Shown here piece after piece: positions 1 to 7,338 of a stretch of 64,000 bases of DNA (position 1 is its first letter; each line of letters starts with the position of its first letter). The position numbers and the translations under genes were made by a program. The DNA is from Zoogloea sp. (lineage in GTDB: Bacteria > Pseudomonadota > Gammaproteobacteria > Burkholderiales > Rhodocyclaceae): positions 27,604-91,603 of the forward strand of contig JADKKC010000009.1 in NCBI GenBank assembly GCA_016720685.1. Direction: 5' to 3'. The notes beneath the pieces are model-generated. The model searched no databases. It saw only the letters and a list, made by a program, of their open reading frames with translations, and was not told the DNA's origin.

Positions 1-152
1 GCAACTTCTATTCGACCGCCACCGCGCGTTACGTGCGCGACAGCATTCCCGGCGCCCGGCTCCACATTTACGACGATGTGGACCACGCACCGCACCTGTG
101 GGAGCGCGAGCGCTTCGTCCGCGATGTGCTGGATTTCGTGGCCCAAGCCTGA
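1..152 (+). CDS. C-terminal end of an alpha/beta hydrolase (5' truncated by window)
   Basis: An open frame runs from base 3 to a TGA at 150-152 and gives 49 residues. The end contains HAPHLWERERF followed by VRDVLDFV. This is the usual tail of alpha/beta-hydrolase-fold enzymes, where a GH/HxPH histidine of the catalytic triad precedes a final helix. Substrate cannot be inferred from the fragment. The first His of HAPH is the likely catalytic residue. Confidence 0.6.
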   Translation, partial: NFYSTATARYVRDSIPGARLHIYDDVDHAPHLWERERFVRDVLDFVAQA

Positions 153-201
153 CGCGGACGCTCCCGCAGCCCGTCCGCCAGAATGAAAAAATGTAAATTA
201 G

Positions 202-257
202 GTTAAATGAGTTAATCCGCGTGACTCGGCCGTCGCGCCGGGCCGGGCGGGTGATAG
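202..257 (+). repeat. Upstream block shared by the two GspC-like genes, copy 1
   Basis: The segment GGTTAAATGAGTTAATC followed by CGCGT and a GC-rich stretch ending in GTGATAGGG recurs, diverged, exactly 1400 bases downstream (from 1602), where it again precedes a GspC-like gene. The two GTTAA motifs and the following TGATA-type hexamer could be promoter or operator elements, but no consensus -35 is obvious. The shared block shows that the duplication included upstream DNA. Confidence 0.5.
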
Positions 258-338
258 GGTACAAGCTGATCAACAAGAAATGGGCGAGGTGCCCGTCGTC
301 AGCTCTGTACGCCGGCGCCGTGGTTTCCCGATGCAAAG

Positions 339-740
339 ATGGGTGCACAAGGCTTCGACTATGACCGCATTCAACGGATCGTCGTGATTGCCGGGATGGT
401 GGTGGTGTTTGGCTTGTGGCTTGCCGAGGAGGCCGGCCTGATCCGTACCGCCGCACCGCACGCATCCGCAGTCATCCCGTTGTCGGCCCTGCCGGGGCTC
501 CAGTCCTCGGCGGAAGGCCTGGCGTTGCAGGGCGTCATCGCCGGCAGCGCCACCGCGCCGGGAATCGCGATCCTGGCGGCGACCGGCAAGCGTCCGGTCC
601 TGGTGGCCGAAGGCGCCTATTTCAACGAGGACATCCGCGTCGAGCGCGTGCTGCCCGATCGCGTGCTGCTGCGTCTGCGGGGCGACGCCGTGCCGGTTGT
701 CCTGCCCCTTTCTCCCCAGCCTGCCGCCAAGGCGCCCTGA
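339..740 (+). CDS. GspC/PulC-like membrane-anchored periplasmic protein (paralogue 1)
   Basis: 133 residues. A short cytoplasmic start (MGAQGFDYDRIQR) leads into one membrane segment at about residues 14-32. The periplasmic part carries LQGVIAGSATAPGIAIL, VAEGAYFNEDIRVERV and LPDRVLLRLRGDAV. This is the layout of the homology region of type II secretion subunit GspC (Gly-rich strand, ligand or substrate statement, then DRVLL), but no PDZ domain or other gsp gene is present. It may therefore be a stand-alone protein using the GspC-type fold. A paralogue lies at 1697-2164 and shares the FDYxR start and the FNEDxRVERV motif. Start chosen by alignment with the paralogue. Confidence 0.6.
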   Translation: MGAQGFDYDRIQRIVVIAGMVVVFGLWLAEEAGLIRTAAPHASAVIPLSALPGLQSSAEGLALQGVIAGSATAPGIAILAATGKRPVLVAEGAYFNEDIRVERVLPDRVLLRLRGDAVPVVLPLSPQPAAKAP

Positions 741-942
741 CATCCCCGCCCGGCAGCGCAACGCGCGCCCGCCTTTGCACCCTCGTTACCCGCCGCAGGC
801 GGGGTCGTGGAAACACAAGTTGTCGGTTGTCCGGCCTCCACCACGAGCGCAGGTATCTTCCCTTCCTTCGGCGCGCCGCCTTGCAGGCATGAGCCTGCTG
901 CCGGGCCGTCCGCTTCGCGCCGGTCAGCCGCCCGAATGTGCT

Positions 943-1119
943 AACGGGCGCGTCAACCCGAGCACCGGCAAGGCGCTGAAGACGACCCTGTGGGGCTATG
1001 GCTCGACGACCCAGGCGCCGTCCTATCCCGGCCGCAGCTTCAATGTGCGCCGCGATGTGCCGATCACGGTGCGCTAAGTCAATGAACTGATGAACAGTGC
1101 CGGCCCGCTGCCCCATCTT
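943..1119 (+). pseudogene. Multicopper oxidase N-terminal remnant
   Basis: The frame reads NPSTGKALKTTLWGYG, SYPGRSFNVRRDVPITVR, then a TAA at 1075-1077, then VNELMNSAGPLPHL. Multicopper oxidases of the bilirubin-oxidase/CotA type have WGYxGxxPGPT...RRGxPVxVRWVNEL...GxPLPHLLP near their N-terminus. Here Trp of WVNEL is replaced by a stop codon, and homology ends abruptly at about 1119, where SCO1-like sequence begins on the other strand. None of the copper-ligand HxH motifs is present, so this is a dead fragment. Confidence 0.65.
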
Positions 1120-1353
1120 GTCCGGGCGATAGGCATTGAAGGCCTTTTGCACGCTGGCGCTGGCCGCGCTGCTGCCGGTCAGGAAGAGCCCGCTGTCGTC
1201 GGCGCCAAACTGGCGGGCGTAGTCCTTGAGCTGCCGGGGCGTGTCTGCACCTCGGCAAAAATCCGCGTCATGGGTGGGCCGATGGCCGTGCAGCTGGCCG
1301 TGCAGCTGGTGTAGATGAAGTTGAGCAGTACCGGCCGCCCGTCGTCGAGGCGG
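1115..1353 (-). pseudogene. SCO1/SenC-type copper chaperone remnant
   Basis: Read on the minus strand, one frame gives DDGRPVLLNFIYTSCTASC, matching the thioredoxin-fold SCO1/SenC start with its copper-binding CxxxC. After a frame change near 1250 a second frame gives DTPRQLKDYARQFGADD, FLTGSSAASASVQKAF and NAYRPDKM, which match the following SCO1 region. The usual C-terminal metal-ligand His region is missing. A deletion appears to have fused this fragment tail-to-tail with the multicopper oxidase remnant. SCO1-like and multicopper oxidase genes are plausible copper-operon neighbours. Confidence 0.65.
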
Positions 1354-1462
1354 CGGGCGCCGCGTGATGGCGGTGGGCGTGTTCGTCGGCGCGTGGGCAG
1401 CCGTCCGGGCTATTGACCCGTCCATTATTAACTTGTCGAAAGGCAGAGGCGGCGCGGCAGAC

Positions 1463-1550
1463 TGTGGGGGCGACTTCAGTCGCCCGCGGACTCTGATATG
1501 CGGCATGTCGATGATTCAACGCGCCGAGGGCGACTGAAGTCGCCCCCACA
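1463..1550. repeat. REP-like palindromic pair
   Basis: A 23-base unit at 1463-1485 is repeated as a perfect inverted copy at 1528-1550, 42 bases apart. Each unit contains its own palindrome, GGCGACTTCAGTCGCC. Two inverted REP units around a short spacer form the classical BIME/REPIN layout of proteobacteria mobilised by RAYT (Tnp_REP) transposases. No RAYT gene is in the window. A related single unit lies at 8142-8164. Confidence 0.65.
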
Positions 1551-1601
1551 CGCCCAGCCCGAACGGTGGCAAGGGAATCAAAGGGCTGGGTTAATAACTT
1601 T

Positions 1602-1660
1602 GGTTAAATGGGTTAACTCGCGTCAATTCGCGCCGGCGCGGGCCTGGGCCGGTGATACGT
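1602..1660 (+). repeat. Upstream block shared by the two GspC-like genes, copy 2
   Basis: GGTTAAATGGGTTAACT followed by CGCGT and a GC-rich run ending GGTGATACG corresponds to the block at 202-257. It lies about 40-95 bases before the second GspC-like gene. It supports an ancestral tandem duplication that carried the upstream region. Confidence 0.5.
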
Positions 1661-1696
1661 TGCGGGCATCTTCAATGCCCCGGTTGCAAGCAGGTC

Positions 1697-2164
1697 ATGA
1701 GTCGTTTCGATTACAGGCGCGTGCTGCGTGTCGGCGTGGTGGCCGGTGCGCTGCTGGCTGTCGGGATATGGATCGTCGAGGAGGAGGTGGTGCCCCAAGT
1801 GGCGTCGCCGCCGCCAGCGGAATTTGTCGTGTATGACGAACGGCCAGCCTTGTACAGCGCGCTTCAGCCGGGGGCGCTGCCGAGCCTGCAAGGCATTATT
1901 GCCGGCAGCGACGGGGCGCCGGGCGTGGCGATCCTGGCTGCACTGGTCAGTGGCCCCAGCCTGGTGCCCGAGGGCGAGCTTTTCAACGAAGACCTCCGCG
2001 TCGAACGCGTGCGGCCCGACGGGGTGCTGCTGCGCCGACTGTCCGATAACGCGTCTGTTGCGCTGATCCTGGAACCGTCGGCCGAGAACGCACTGCCGAT
2101 GCCGTCGGCGGGTCTGCAGCCGCCCGGGCCGGCGCTGCCGGGGTCGGTTTCCGGCGGGGAGTAA
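1697..2164 (+). CDS. GspC/PulC-like membrane-anchored periplasmic protein (paralogue 2)
   Basis: 155 residues from ATG 1697 (MSRFDYRRVLR), chosen because it aligns with the other paralogue; an earlier in-frame ATG at 1652 adds a cysteine-containing extension with no counterpart. Membrane segment at about residues 11-28. The periplasmic part has LQGIIAGSDGAPGVAIL, VPEGELFNEDLRVERV and RPDGVLLRRLSDNA. The C-terminal 30 residues are a Pro/Gly-rich tail absent from paralogue 1. Function is unknown; the fold resembles the GspC homology region. It lies just upstream of the pqi operon but is separated from it by 74 bases. Confidence 0.6.
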   Translation: MSRFDYRRVLRVGVVAGALLAVGIWIVEEEVVPQVASPPPAEFVVYDERPALYSALQPGALPSLQGIIAGSDGAPGVAILAALVSGPSLVPEGELFNEDLRVERVRPDGVLLRRLSDNASVALILEPSAENALPMPSAGLQPPGPALPGSVSGGE

Positions 2165-2238
2165 GCCGGCGAGTCCTTGCGTCGAGCCGCCCTGCGCCGC
2201 ACAATTGGCCGTCATTTTCCGAGGCCATTCCCATTTCC

Positions 2239-2877
2239 ATGCTTGCGCCCGATGCGCACCCGAGTCTGCCTGCTGCGCTGATCGCCTGCCACGAGTGCGA
2301 CCTGCTGCAGACCGAGCCGGTGCTCGCCCCCGGCGAAACGGCCCGCTGCGCCCGTTGTGGCGCCTTTCTGGCGCGTAACCCGCCGGATAGCGTCGATCGT
2401 TCGCTGGCCTTGTGCCTTGCCGCCGCGATTCTTTACCTGATTGCCAATGTTTATCCGCTGGTTGGCCTCGAGATGCAGGGCCAGCGGGTGGAGGTGACGC
2501 TCGCCGGCGCCCTGCTGATCCTGTGGCGCGACGGCATGCAGCCGGTGGCGGCGCTGGTGGGCGTCACGACCCTGGTTTTTCCGCTGCTCGAGCTGGCGAT
2601 GATTCTCGTCGTGCTGGTGCCGCTGCGCCTCGGGCGGGTTTCGCCGCGGCTGGCCCCGTTTTTCCGGCTGGTCCGCGCGGTGAAGCCGTGGAGCATGGTG
2701 GAGGTTTTCCTGCTCGGCATGCTGGTGTCGCTGGTCAAGCTTTCGCATCTGGCCGACGTCATCCTCGGCGCGGCCTTCTGGGCCATGGCGGCGCTGATCG
2801 TCGTGCTGACCCTCGCCGGGCGGGCCTTCGACAGTCGCCTGCTGTGGCAGACGCCGGTCATCGAGAACAGCCCGTGA
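2239..2877 (+). CDS. pqiA: Paraquat-inducible protein A domain membrane protein (first PqiA)
   Basis: 212 residues. The N-terminal zinc-ribbon reads CHECD...CARCG (about residues 19-42). It is followed by four predicted membrane helices typical of one PqiA domain (SLALCLAAAILYLIANVYPL; LLILWRDGMQPVAALVGV; FPLLELAMILVVLVPL; the WSMVEVFLLGMLVSLVKL signature). PqiA works with the MCE protein PqiB and lipoprotein PqiC in inter-membrane lipid transport and envelope-stress defence. In E. coli one PqiA has two such domains; here they are split over two overlapping genes. The stop overlaps the next start (GTGA at 2874-2877). Confidence 0.88.
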   Translation: MLAPDAHPSLPAALIACHECDLLQTEPVLAPGETARCARCGAFLARNPPDSVDRSLALCLAAAILYLIANVYPLVGLEMQGQRVEVTLAGALLILWRDGMQPVAALVGVTTLVFPLLELAMILVVLVPLRLGRVSPRLAPFFRLVRAVKPWSMVEVFLLGMLVSLVKLSHLADVILGAAFWAMAALIVVLTLAGRAFDSRLLWQTPVIENSP

Positions 2878-3548
2878 GCCGCGAGCTGCCCTTTATCGCC
2901 CGGCAAGCCCGCCAGGCCGGATTGCTCAACTGCCACATCTGCGGGCAGCTCTCCCGCGCGCCGGCCGGCGGCGGTTTCTTGCGCTGCCCGCGCTGCCGGG
3001 CGCCGCTGCACATGCGCAAGCCGGCCAGCCTCGCCACCACCTGGGCGCTGGTGATTGCCGCGGCCATCCTCTACATCCCGGCCAACCTGCTGCCGATGAT
3101 GAGCACCGCCTCGCTGCTCGGCAGCCAGGAGGACACCATCATGAGCGGCGTGATCTTTCTGTGGCAGTCGGGCTCGTGGCCGCTGGCCGCGGTGGTGTTC
3201 TTTGCCAGCGTGATGGTGCCGCTGCTCAAGATATTCGCCCTCGTCTATCTGGCCGCCTCGGCCCAGCGCCGCTCGCGCCATCGGCTGATCCAGCGCACGC
3301 GGCTGTACCGCATGGTGGAATTCGTCGGCCGCTGGTCCATGCTCGACATTTACGTGATCACCATCCTCGTGGCGCTGGTGAAGTTCCAGGGGCTCGCCAC
3401 CATCCAGGCCGGGCCGGCGGCCGTGGCCTTTGGCGCGGTCGTGGTGCTGACGATGTTTGCCGCCATGAGCTTCGACCCCCGCCTGATCTGGGATCCCGCC
3501 GCGGATTCCGCACCCTCCTCGCCTGATCCGGATTCCGACCATGCCTGA
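2874..3548 (+). CDS. pqiA: Paraquat-inducible protein A domain membrane protein (second PqiA)
   Basis: 224 residues. GTG start at 2874 overlaps the previous stop by 4 bases, implying translational coupling. The zinc-ribbon CHICG...CPRC lies near residues 22-44, followed by ALVIAAAILYIPANLLPMMS, LWQSGSWPLAAVVFFASV, and the family hallmark RWSMLDIYVITILVALVKF. It corresponds to the C-terminal half of a double-domain PqiA. Its 3' end overlaps pqiB by 8 bases, so pqiA-pqiA-pqiB form one operon. Confidence 0.88.
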   Translation: MSRELPFIARQARQAGLLNCHICGQLSRAPAGGGFLRCPRCRAPLHMRKPASLATTWALVIAAAILYIPANLLPMMSTASLLGSQEDTIMSGVIFLWQSGSWPLAAVVFFASVMVPLLKIFALVYLAASAQRRSRHRLIQRTRLYRMVEFVGRWSMLDIYVITILVALVKFQGLATIQAGPAAVAFGAVVVLTMFAAMSFDPRLIWDPAADSAPSSPDPDSDHA

Positions 3549-5178
3549 GCTCACTCCGCCCGCCCTGCCCGTCGCCACCGTCGAAAAGCCGCGGCGCTTC
3601 CGCATTCCTCTGGTGTGGATCATTCCGCTGGTGGCGGCGCTGATCGGAGTCTTCCTGGCCGCCCGCACGTATTACGAACAGGGCCCGACGATCACCATCC
3701 AGTTCAATACCGGTGAAGGCCTCGAACCCGGCAAGACCCGCATCAAGTACAAGGATGTGGACGTCGGCCAGATCACCGCGGTGGCCCTCGCCGAGGACGG
3801 CTCCCACGTGGTGGCCACCGCCAGGCTGGCCCGTCAGGCGAGCCGCCTGCTGGTGGATGACACCCGCTTCTGGGTGGTCAGCGCAAAGGTGTCGGGCAGC
3901 TCGGTGTCGGGCCTCGGCACCTTGCTGTCGGGCGCCTATGTGGGCCTCGACGCGGGCAAGTCGGAAACCGCCCGCCGTAATTTCGTGGCCCTCGATACGG
4001 CGCCGGCCGTCACCTTCGACGCGCCGGGCCAGGTTTTCGTGCTGCAGGCCGACACCCTCAGTTCGATCAGCGCCGGCACCCCGATCTACTTCCGGCGCAT
4101 CGAGGCCGGCCAGGTCACGGGCTTCCGGCTCGACGCAGAAGGCAAGCGCGTCGAGGTGCAGATTTTCGTCAAGGCGCCCTACGACCGCTTCGTGAGCGCC
4201 GACAGCCGCTTCTGGAACGCCGGCGGCGTGGATGTGAAGCTCGGCCCCGAAGGGGTGCAGGTCAATACCGAATCCCTCGCCTCCATCGTTGCCGGCGGCA
4301 TCGCCTTCCTGACGCCCGAGGGCGCCGACAGCGAACCCGCCAAGCGCAACCAGGCCTTCCGCCTTTTCCCCAACCGCAGCGAGGCGCTCAAGCAGCCCCA
4401 CAGCCAGGTGCTCAACTACGTGCTGCGCTTTTCGGAATCGGTGCGCGGCCTGTCGGTGGGGGCGCCGGTGGATTTCCGCGGCATCCCGGTGGGTGAAGTC
4501 ACCGCCATATGGCCGGATTTCAGCCCCCGTGCCACCGATCTCGGGCTGATGGTCGAGGTCGCCATCTTCCCCGGCCGCCTCAAGGTCGCCCCGCAGCCGG
4601 GCAAGACCACCTTCTTCGGCAAGGATGCCCAGTCCAGCGATCTCCGTGCCTTCAGCGACCAGCTCATCGCCAACGGCCTGCGCGCCCAGCTGCGCAGCGG
4701 CAGCCTCGTCACCGGGCAGATCTACGTCGCCCTCGACTTCTTCCCCGCCGCCAAGCCGCTGAAGATCGACTGGAACCACGTCCCGCCACTCTTCCCGACC
4801 CAGCGCGGCAGCCTCGACGAACTGCAAACCACGCTGATGCGCATCCTCGCCAAGCTCGACAAGCTGCCCCTCGACGAAATCGGCCAGGACACCAAGAAGG
4901 CCCTCGCCAGCCTCGTCCGTACCATCGACGAAGCCGAGAGCCTGGTCAAACGCCTCGACGGCCTCGCCAGCGGCGATGTGCGCGACACCGTTGTCGAAGC
5001 CCGCAGCGCCATCGCCGACGCCCGCAAGCTGCTCGCCAGCGATGCCCCGCTGCAGCAGGACATGCGCGCCAGCCTGCAGGAGCTGGGCCGCGCCGCCCAG
5101 GCCCTGCGCCACCTGGCCGACACCCTCGACCGTCACCCCGAAGCGCTGCTGCGCGGCAAGCCCGAGGAAAAACCATGA
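3541..5178 (+). CDS. pqiB: MCE/MlaD-domain intermembrane transport protein PqiB
   Basis: 545 residues, the usual length for PqiB. One N-terminal membrane anchor (residues about 20-42) is followed by three MCE domains: from about residue 51 (ITIQFNTGEGLEPGKTRIKY), about 173 (SSISAGTPIYFRRIEAGQVT) and about 293 (SVRGLSVGAPVDFRGIPVGE). A C-terminal helical stretch (residues about 420-540) is coiled-coil-like. PqiB hexamers form a needle that spans the periplasm and carries lipids between the membranes. It sits downstream of the two pqiA genes and upstream of the DUF3617 gene and pqiC. Confidence 0.9.
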   Translation: MPELTPPALPVATVEKPRRFRIPLVWIIPLVAALIGVFLAARTYYEQGPTITIQFNTGEGLEPGKTRIKYKDVDVGQITAVALAEDGSHVVATARLARQASRLLVDDTRFWVVSAKVSGSSVSGLGTLLSGAYVGLDAGKSETARRNFVALDTAPAVTFDAPGQVFVLQADTLSSISAGTPIYFRRIEAGQVTGFRLDAEGKRVEVQIFVKAPYDRFVSADSRFWNAGGVDVKLGPEGVQVNTESLASIVAGGIAFLTPEGADSEPAKRNQAFRLFPNRSEALKQPHSQVLNYVLRFSESVRGLSVGAPVDFRGIPVGEVTAIWPDFSPRATDLGLMVEVAIFPGRLKVAPQPGKTTFFGKDAQSSDLRAFSDQLIANGLRAQLRSGSLVTGQIYVALDFFPAAKPLKIDWNHVPPLFPTQRGSLDELQTTLMRILAKLDKLPLDEIGQDTKKALASLVRTIDEAESLVKRLDGLASGDVRDTVVEARSAIADARKLLASDAPLQQDMRASLQELGRAAQALRHLADTLDRHPEALLRGKPEEKP

Positions 5179-5212
5179 CCCGCCCCGAATTCCCATCGAA
5201 AGGACACCGATC

Positions 5213-5749
5213 ATGAACACCGCACGAACCCTTGGCGCCGGCCTGCTGCTGCTGTGCGCCAGCGCCGTCGGGCAGGCCGCCGCCATCCGGCCCGGACTGT
5301 GGGAATTCCGCTCGACGCGGATGAGCGTCGCCGGCATGCCCGACATGTCGGCGCAAATGGCCGAAATGCAAAAGCAGCTCAAGAACCTGCCGCCCGAAAC
5401 CCAACGCATGCTTCAGCAGCAGATGGCATCGCGGGGCGTGCAAATGGGTAACGACGGCTCGGTGCGCAGCTGCATCACCCCCGAACAGGCCGAACAGGAC
5501 AACATCTATTCCGGTCGGACCGACGGCAGCTGCACCCTCGTCAGCGTCACCAAAACCGGCAACACCGTGCACGGACGCCTCAACTGCACCCAACCCCAGG
5601 GCACAGCGGATTTCGAAACCACCATCGGCGGCCCGGAACACTTCACCACGCGCGTCAAAATGCGCTCGACGCAGGGCGACCTGCAGGCGGACACCGACGC
5701 CCGCTGGCTCTCGGCCCAATGCGGGTCGCCCGCCCCCACCAAGCCGTGA
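5213..5749 (+). CDS. DUF3617 family periplasmic protein
   Basis: 178 residues from ATG 5213, preceded by AAAGGACACCG as ribosome-binding region. Signal peptide at residues 1-23 (TLGAGLLLLCASAVGQAAA). The mature part begins IRPGLWEFRSTRMSVAG, the family opening (xPGLWExxxxM). A Met/Gln-rich helix (MAEMQKQL, MLQQQM) follows, then a strand-rich domain with a conserved cysteine pattern (SCITPEQAE, DGSCTLV, LNCTQPQ). DUF3617 proteins are periplasmic and of unknown function. The position between pqiB and pqiC, with its stop overlapping the pqiC ATG, suggests a role in the same envelope system. Confidence 0.75.
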   Translation: MNTARTLGAGLLLLCASAVGQAAAIRPGLWEFRSTRMSVAGMPDMSAQMAEMQKQLKNLPPETQRMLQQQMASRGVQMGNDGSVRSCITPEQAEQDNIYSGRTDGSCTLVSVTKTGNTVHGRLNCTQPQGTADFETTIGGPEHFTTRVKMRSTQGDLQADTDARWLSAQCGSPAPTKP

Positions 5750-6354
5750 TGCCGACCATGCGCCCCGTTCTGTACGCCTCCGTCCCCGCCTTCATCCTCG
5801 CCCTTGTCCTCACCGCCTGCGGCACCACGCCGCCGGTGCGGCACTACACCCTGGGTCCGCTCGCGCCGCTCGGCGTGGCGCCCGAGGCCGGCCCGGCGGG
5901 CATCGCCGGCGCCAGTCTGGTGGTGGGCCCGGTGAGCGTGCCGGCCGCCATCGACCGCCTGCATATCGTGCGCCTGCTGGACGGCGCCCGTGCCGACGTG
6001 GCCGACGGCCACCGCTGGGCCGCGCCGCTCAAGACCGAGATCGCCCGCCGCGTGGCCGGCGAACTGGCCCGCCGCACGCCCTACGTCCGCGCGGTGGCCT
6101 GGCCCCAGGCCAGCATCGCCGACCCCGACCTGAGCCTGCCCATCGACGTGCAACGCTTCGACGCCGACGGCTTCGAGCGCGTCACGCTGGAAGCCGTGTG
6201 GAGCCTCCGCAAGGCCGGCCGGGATATAGCCAGCCAGCGCTTTGCCGCCACCGAAGCCCTCACCGAGCCCACCTGGGAAGCCCTCGCCGCCGCCCACGGC
6301 CGGCTGGTGGACGCCCTGGCGCGGGACGTGGCGACGGCGCTGAAGCCGCGCTGA
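5749..6354 (+). CDS. pqiC: PqiC-type outer-membrane lipoprotein (ABC-type transport auxiliary)
   Basis: 201 residues. The ATG at 5749 shares its A with the preceding TGA; a second in-frame ATG at 5758 is also possible. The lipoprotein signal ends in LVLTAC, with Cys24 as the lipidated residue. The body matches PqiC/YmbA: VRHYTLGPL, a gap, LVVGPVSVPAAIDR, HRWAAPLKTEIAR, and VTLEAVWSLR. PqiC sits on the inner face of the outer membrane and caps the PqiB needle. This is the last gene of the operon; a strong hairpin follows at 6386. Confidence 0.82.
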   Translation: MPTMRPVLYASVPAFILALVLTACGTTPPVRHYTLGPLAPLGVAPEAGPAGIAGASLVVGPVSVPAAIDRLHIVRLLDGARADVADGHRWAAPLKTEIARRVAGELARRTPYVRAVAWPQASIADPDLSLPIDVQRFDADGFERVTLEAVWSLRKAGRDIASQRFAATEALTEPTWEALAAAHGRLVDALARDVATALKPR

Positions 6355-6385
6355 GCCGTTCCCGCTCTCTCTGGGCGGAATGGAA

Positions 6386-6412
6386 AACGGCCCGCCTTGC
6401 CGGCGGGCCGTT
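6386..6412. terminator. Hairpin terminator between convergent pqiC and PEP-CTERM genes
   Basis: AACGGCCCGCC and GGCGGGCCGTT form a perfect 11-bp stem around a 5-base loop, 32 bases after the pqiC stop and 35 bases after the stop of the convergent minus-strand gene. A/T bases at both stem bases are compatible with bidirectional termination, although no long T-tract follows. Confidence 0.65.
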
Positions 6413-6446
6413 GCCGGGGGTTTTCCCCCGAAGCCGGTGCGGCCGC

Positions 6447-7049
6447 TCAGGCCTTGCGGCGGCGCAGGCAGGCGAGGCCGGCGAAGCCCAGGCCCAGCAG
6501 AGCCATCGAGGCGGGTTCGGGAACGGCGTTGGTCCGGTCGAAAGTGATGTTGTCGACGACCTCGATGAGGTTCAGCGCGCCGCGGTTGGCGTTCGTATAG
6601 GTGAACACGGCGCGGTCAAACAGCTGGCCGGTGTAGCTGATCGTCTGGTTCATGATGTCGTCGTTGTTGGACGCCATCAGCACGTCGGCGATCATCGTGC
6701 TGGCCGAGAAGAGTTGCAGGTAGGCGAAGATGTCCTGACCGATGGACCTGTCGTCGTTGCCGAAGGCCAGGGACAGGCTGTTCATCTGGGTGGCAAAACC
6801 GATGCTCAGCGCGCTGGCGTCGTCGTCGAAGATCCCGAGGCTCTTGCCGATACCCTGACTGCCGTAGTTACCAACGTACAGGTTGCTGCCGGAGGTGTCC
6901 GTGAAGGTCACGCCGGCCTGGCCGGCGACCGAGAAGCCGTTGGCCTTGGCGCCGCTGGCCACCGATTCAAAGTTGATGGTCGTCGGTGCGGCCTGGGCGG
7001 AAGCCATGGCGGACAGGGCGATAGCGGCGGCGATGAGCGTTTTGGTCAT
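6447..7049 (-). CDS. PEP-CTERM sorting-domain exported protein
   Basis: 200 residues. Signal peptide 1-20 (MTKTLIAAAIALSAMASAQA) and, at the C-terminus, the PEP-CTERM signal VPEPASMALLGLGFAGL followed by a basic tail (RRRK). These proteins are exported, then processed by exosortase (EpsH/XrtA-type) and placed in the envelope or matrix, often with extracellular polysaccharide. The 150-residue middle region is Asn/Asp/Ser-rich and strand-like with no recognised domain. No exosortase gene is in the window. A long AT-rich leader precedes the gene. Confidence 0.9.
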   Translation of the reverse strand: MTKTLIAAAIALSAMASAQAAPTTINFESVASGAKANGFSVAGQAGVTFTDTSGSNLYVGNYGSQGIGKSLGIFDDDASALSIGFATQMNSLSLAFGNDDRSIGQDIFAYLQLFSASTMIADVLMASNNDDIMNQTISYTGQLFDRAVFTYTNANRGALNLIEVVDNITFDRTNAVPEPASMALLGLGFAGLACLRRRKA

Positions 7050-7230
7050 GGTGAAAGTCGATTTCGTCGATAGTAGTTATCCTGGTGGTCACATAGCATA
7101 AATCGTGCCATGTGAAATAATTAACGGTTAATAAAAGTAAAAACCATAAAAATCAAATACATAAAAAATCGTGAATTTGTCACTGTAAATAATTTCGACA
7201 AAATTAAGCGATTTTGTCGTTTTTAAACGG
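7050..7230 (-). promoter_or_regulatory. AT-rich upstream region of the PEP-CTERM gene with a palindrome
   Basis: This stretch is strikingly AT-rich (many A/T runs between 7100 and 7225) in a GC-rich genome and lies directly before the minus-strand PEP-CTERM start at 7049. It contains a 9-bp inverted repeat, CGACAAAAT (7196-7204) and ATTTTGTCG (7211-7219), which is flanked by a T-run on the plus strand. It could be an operator for the PEP-CTERM promoter or the terminator of the upstream ClpP-like gene. No clear -35/-10 pair was fixed. Confidence 0.45.
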
Positions 7231-7338
7231 ATGTCTGAGGCGTCGGGCGGAGGGCGTGTCGCAGGCGTGATGAGCGCCCGCCGGCGTCAAGCGGCAGGGC
7301 GTGAGGCGGGGGTTGAGCGTGCCAGCCCCGGCGGCGTG

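Noticed and set aside
3358..5409. A 683-codon minus-strand frame opposite pqiB
   Set aside because: The plus strand encodes well-recognised MCE domains; the antisense product has no recognisable motif.
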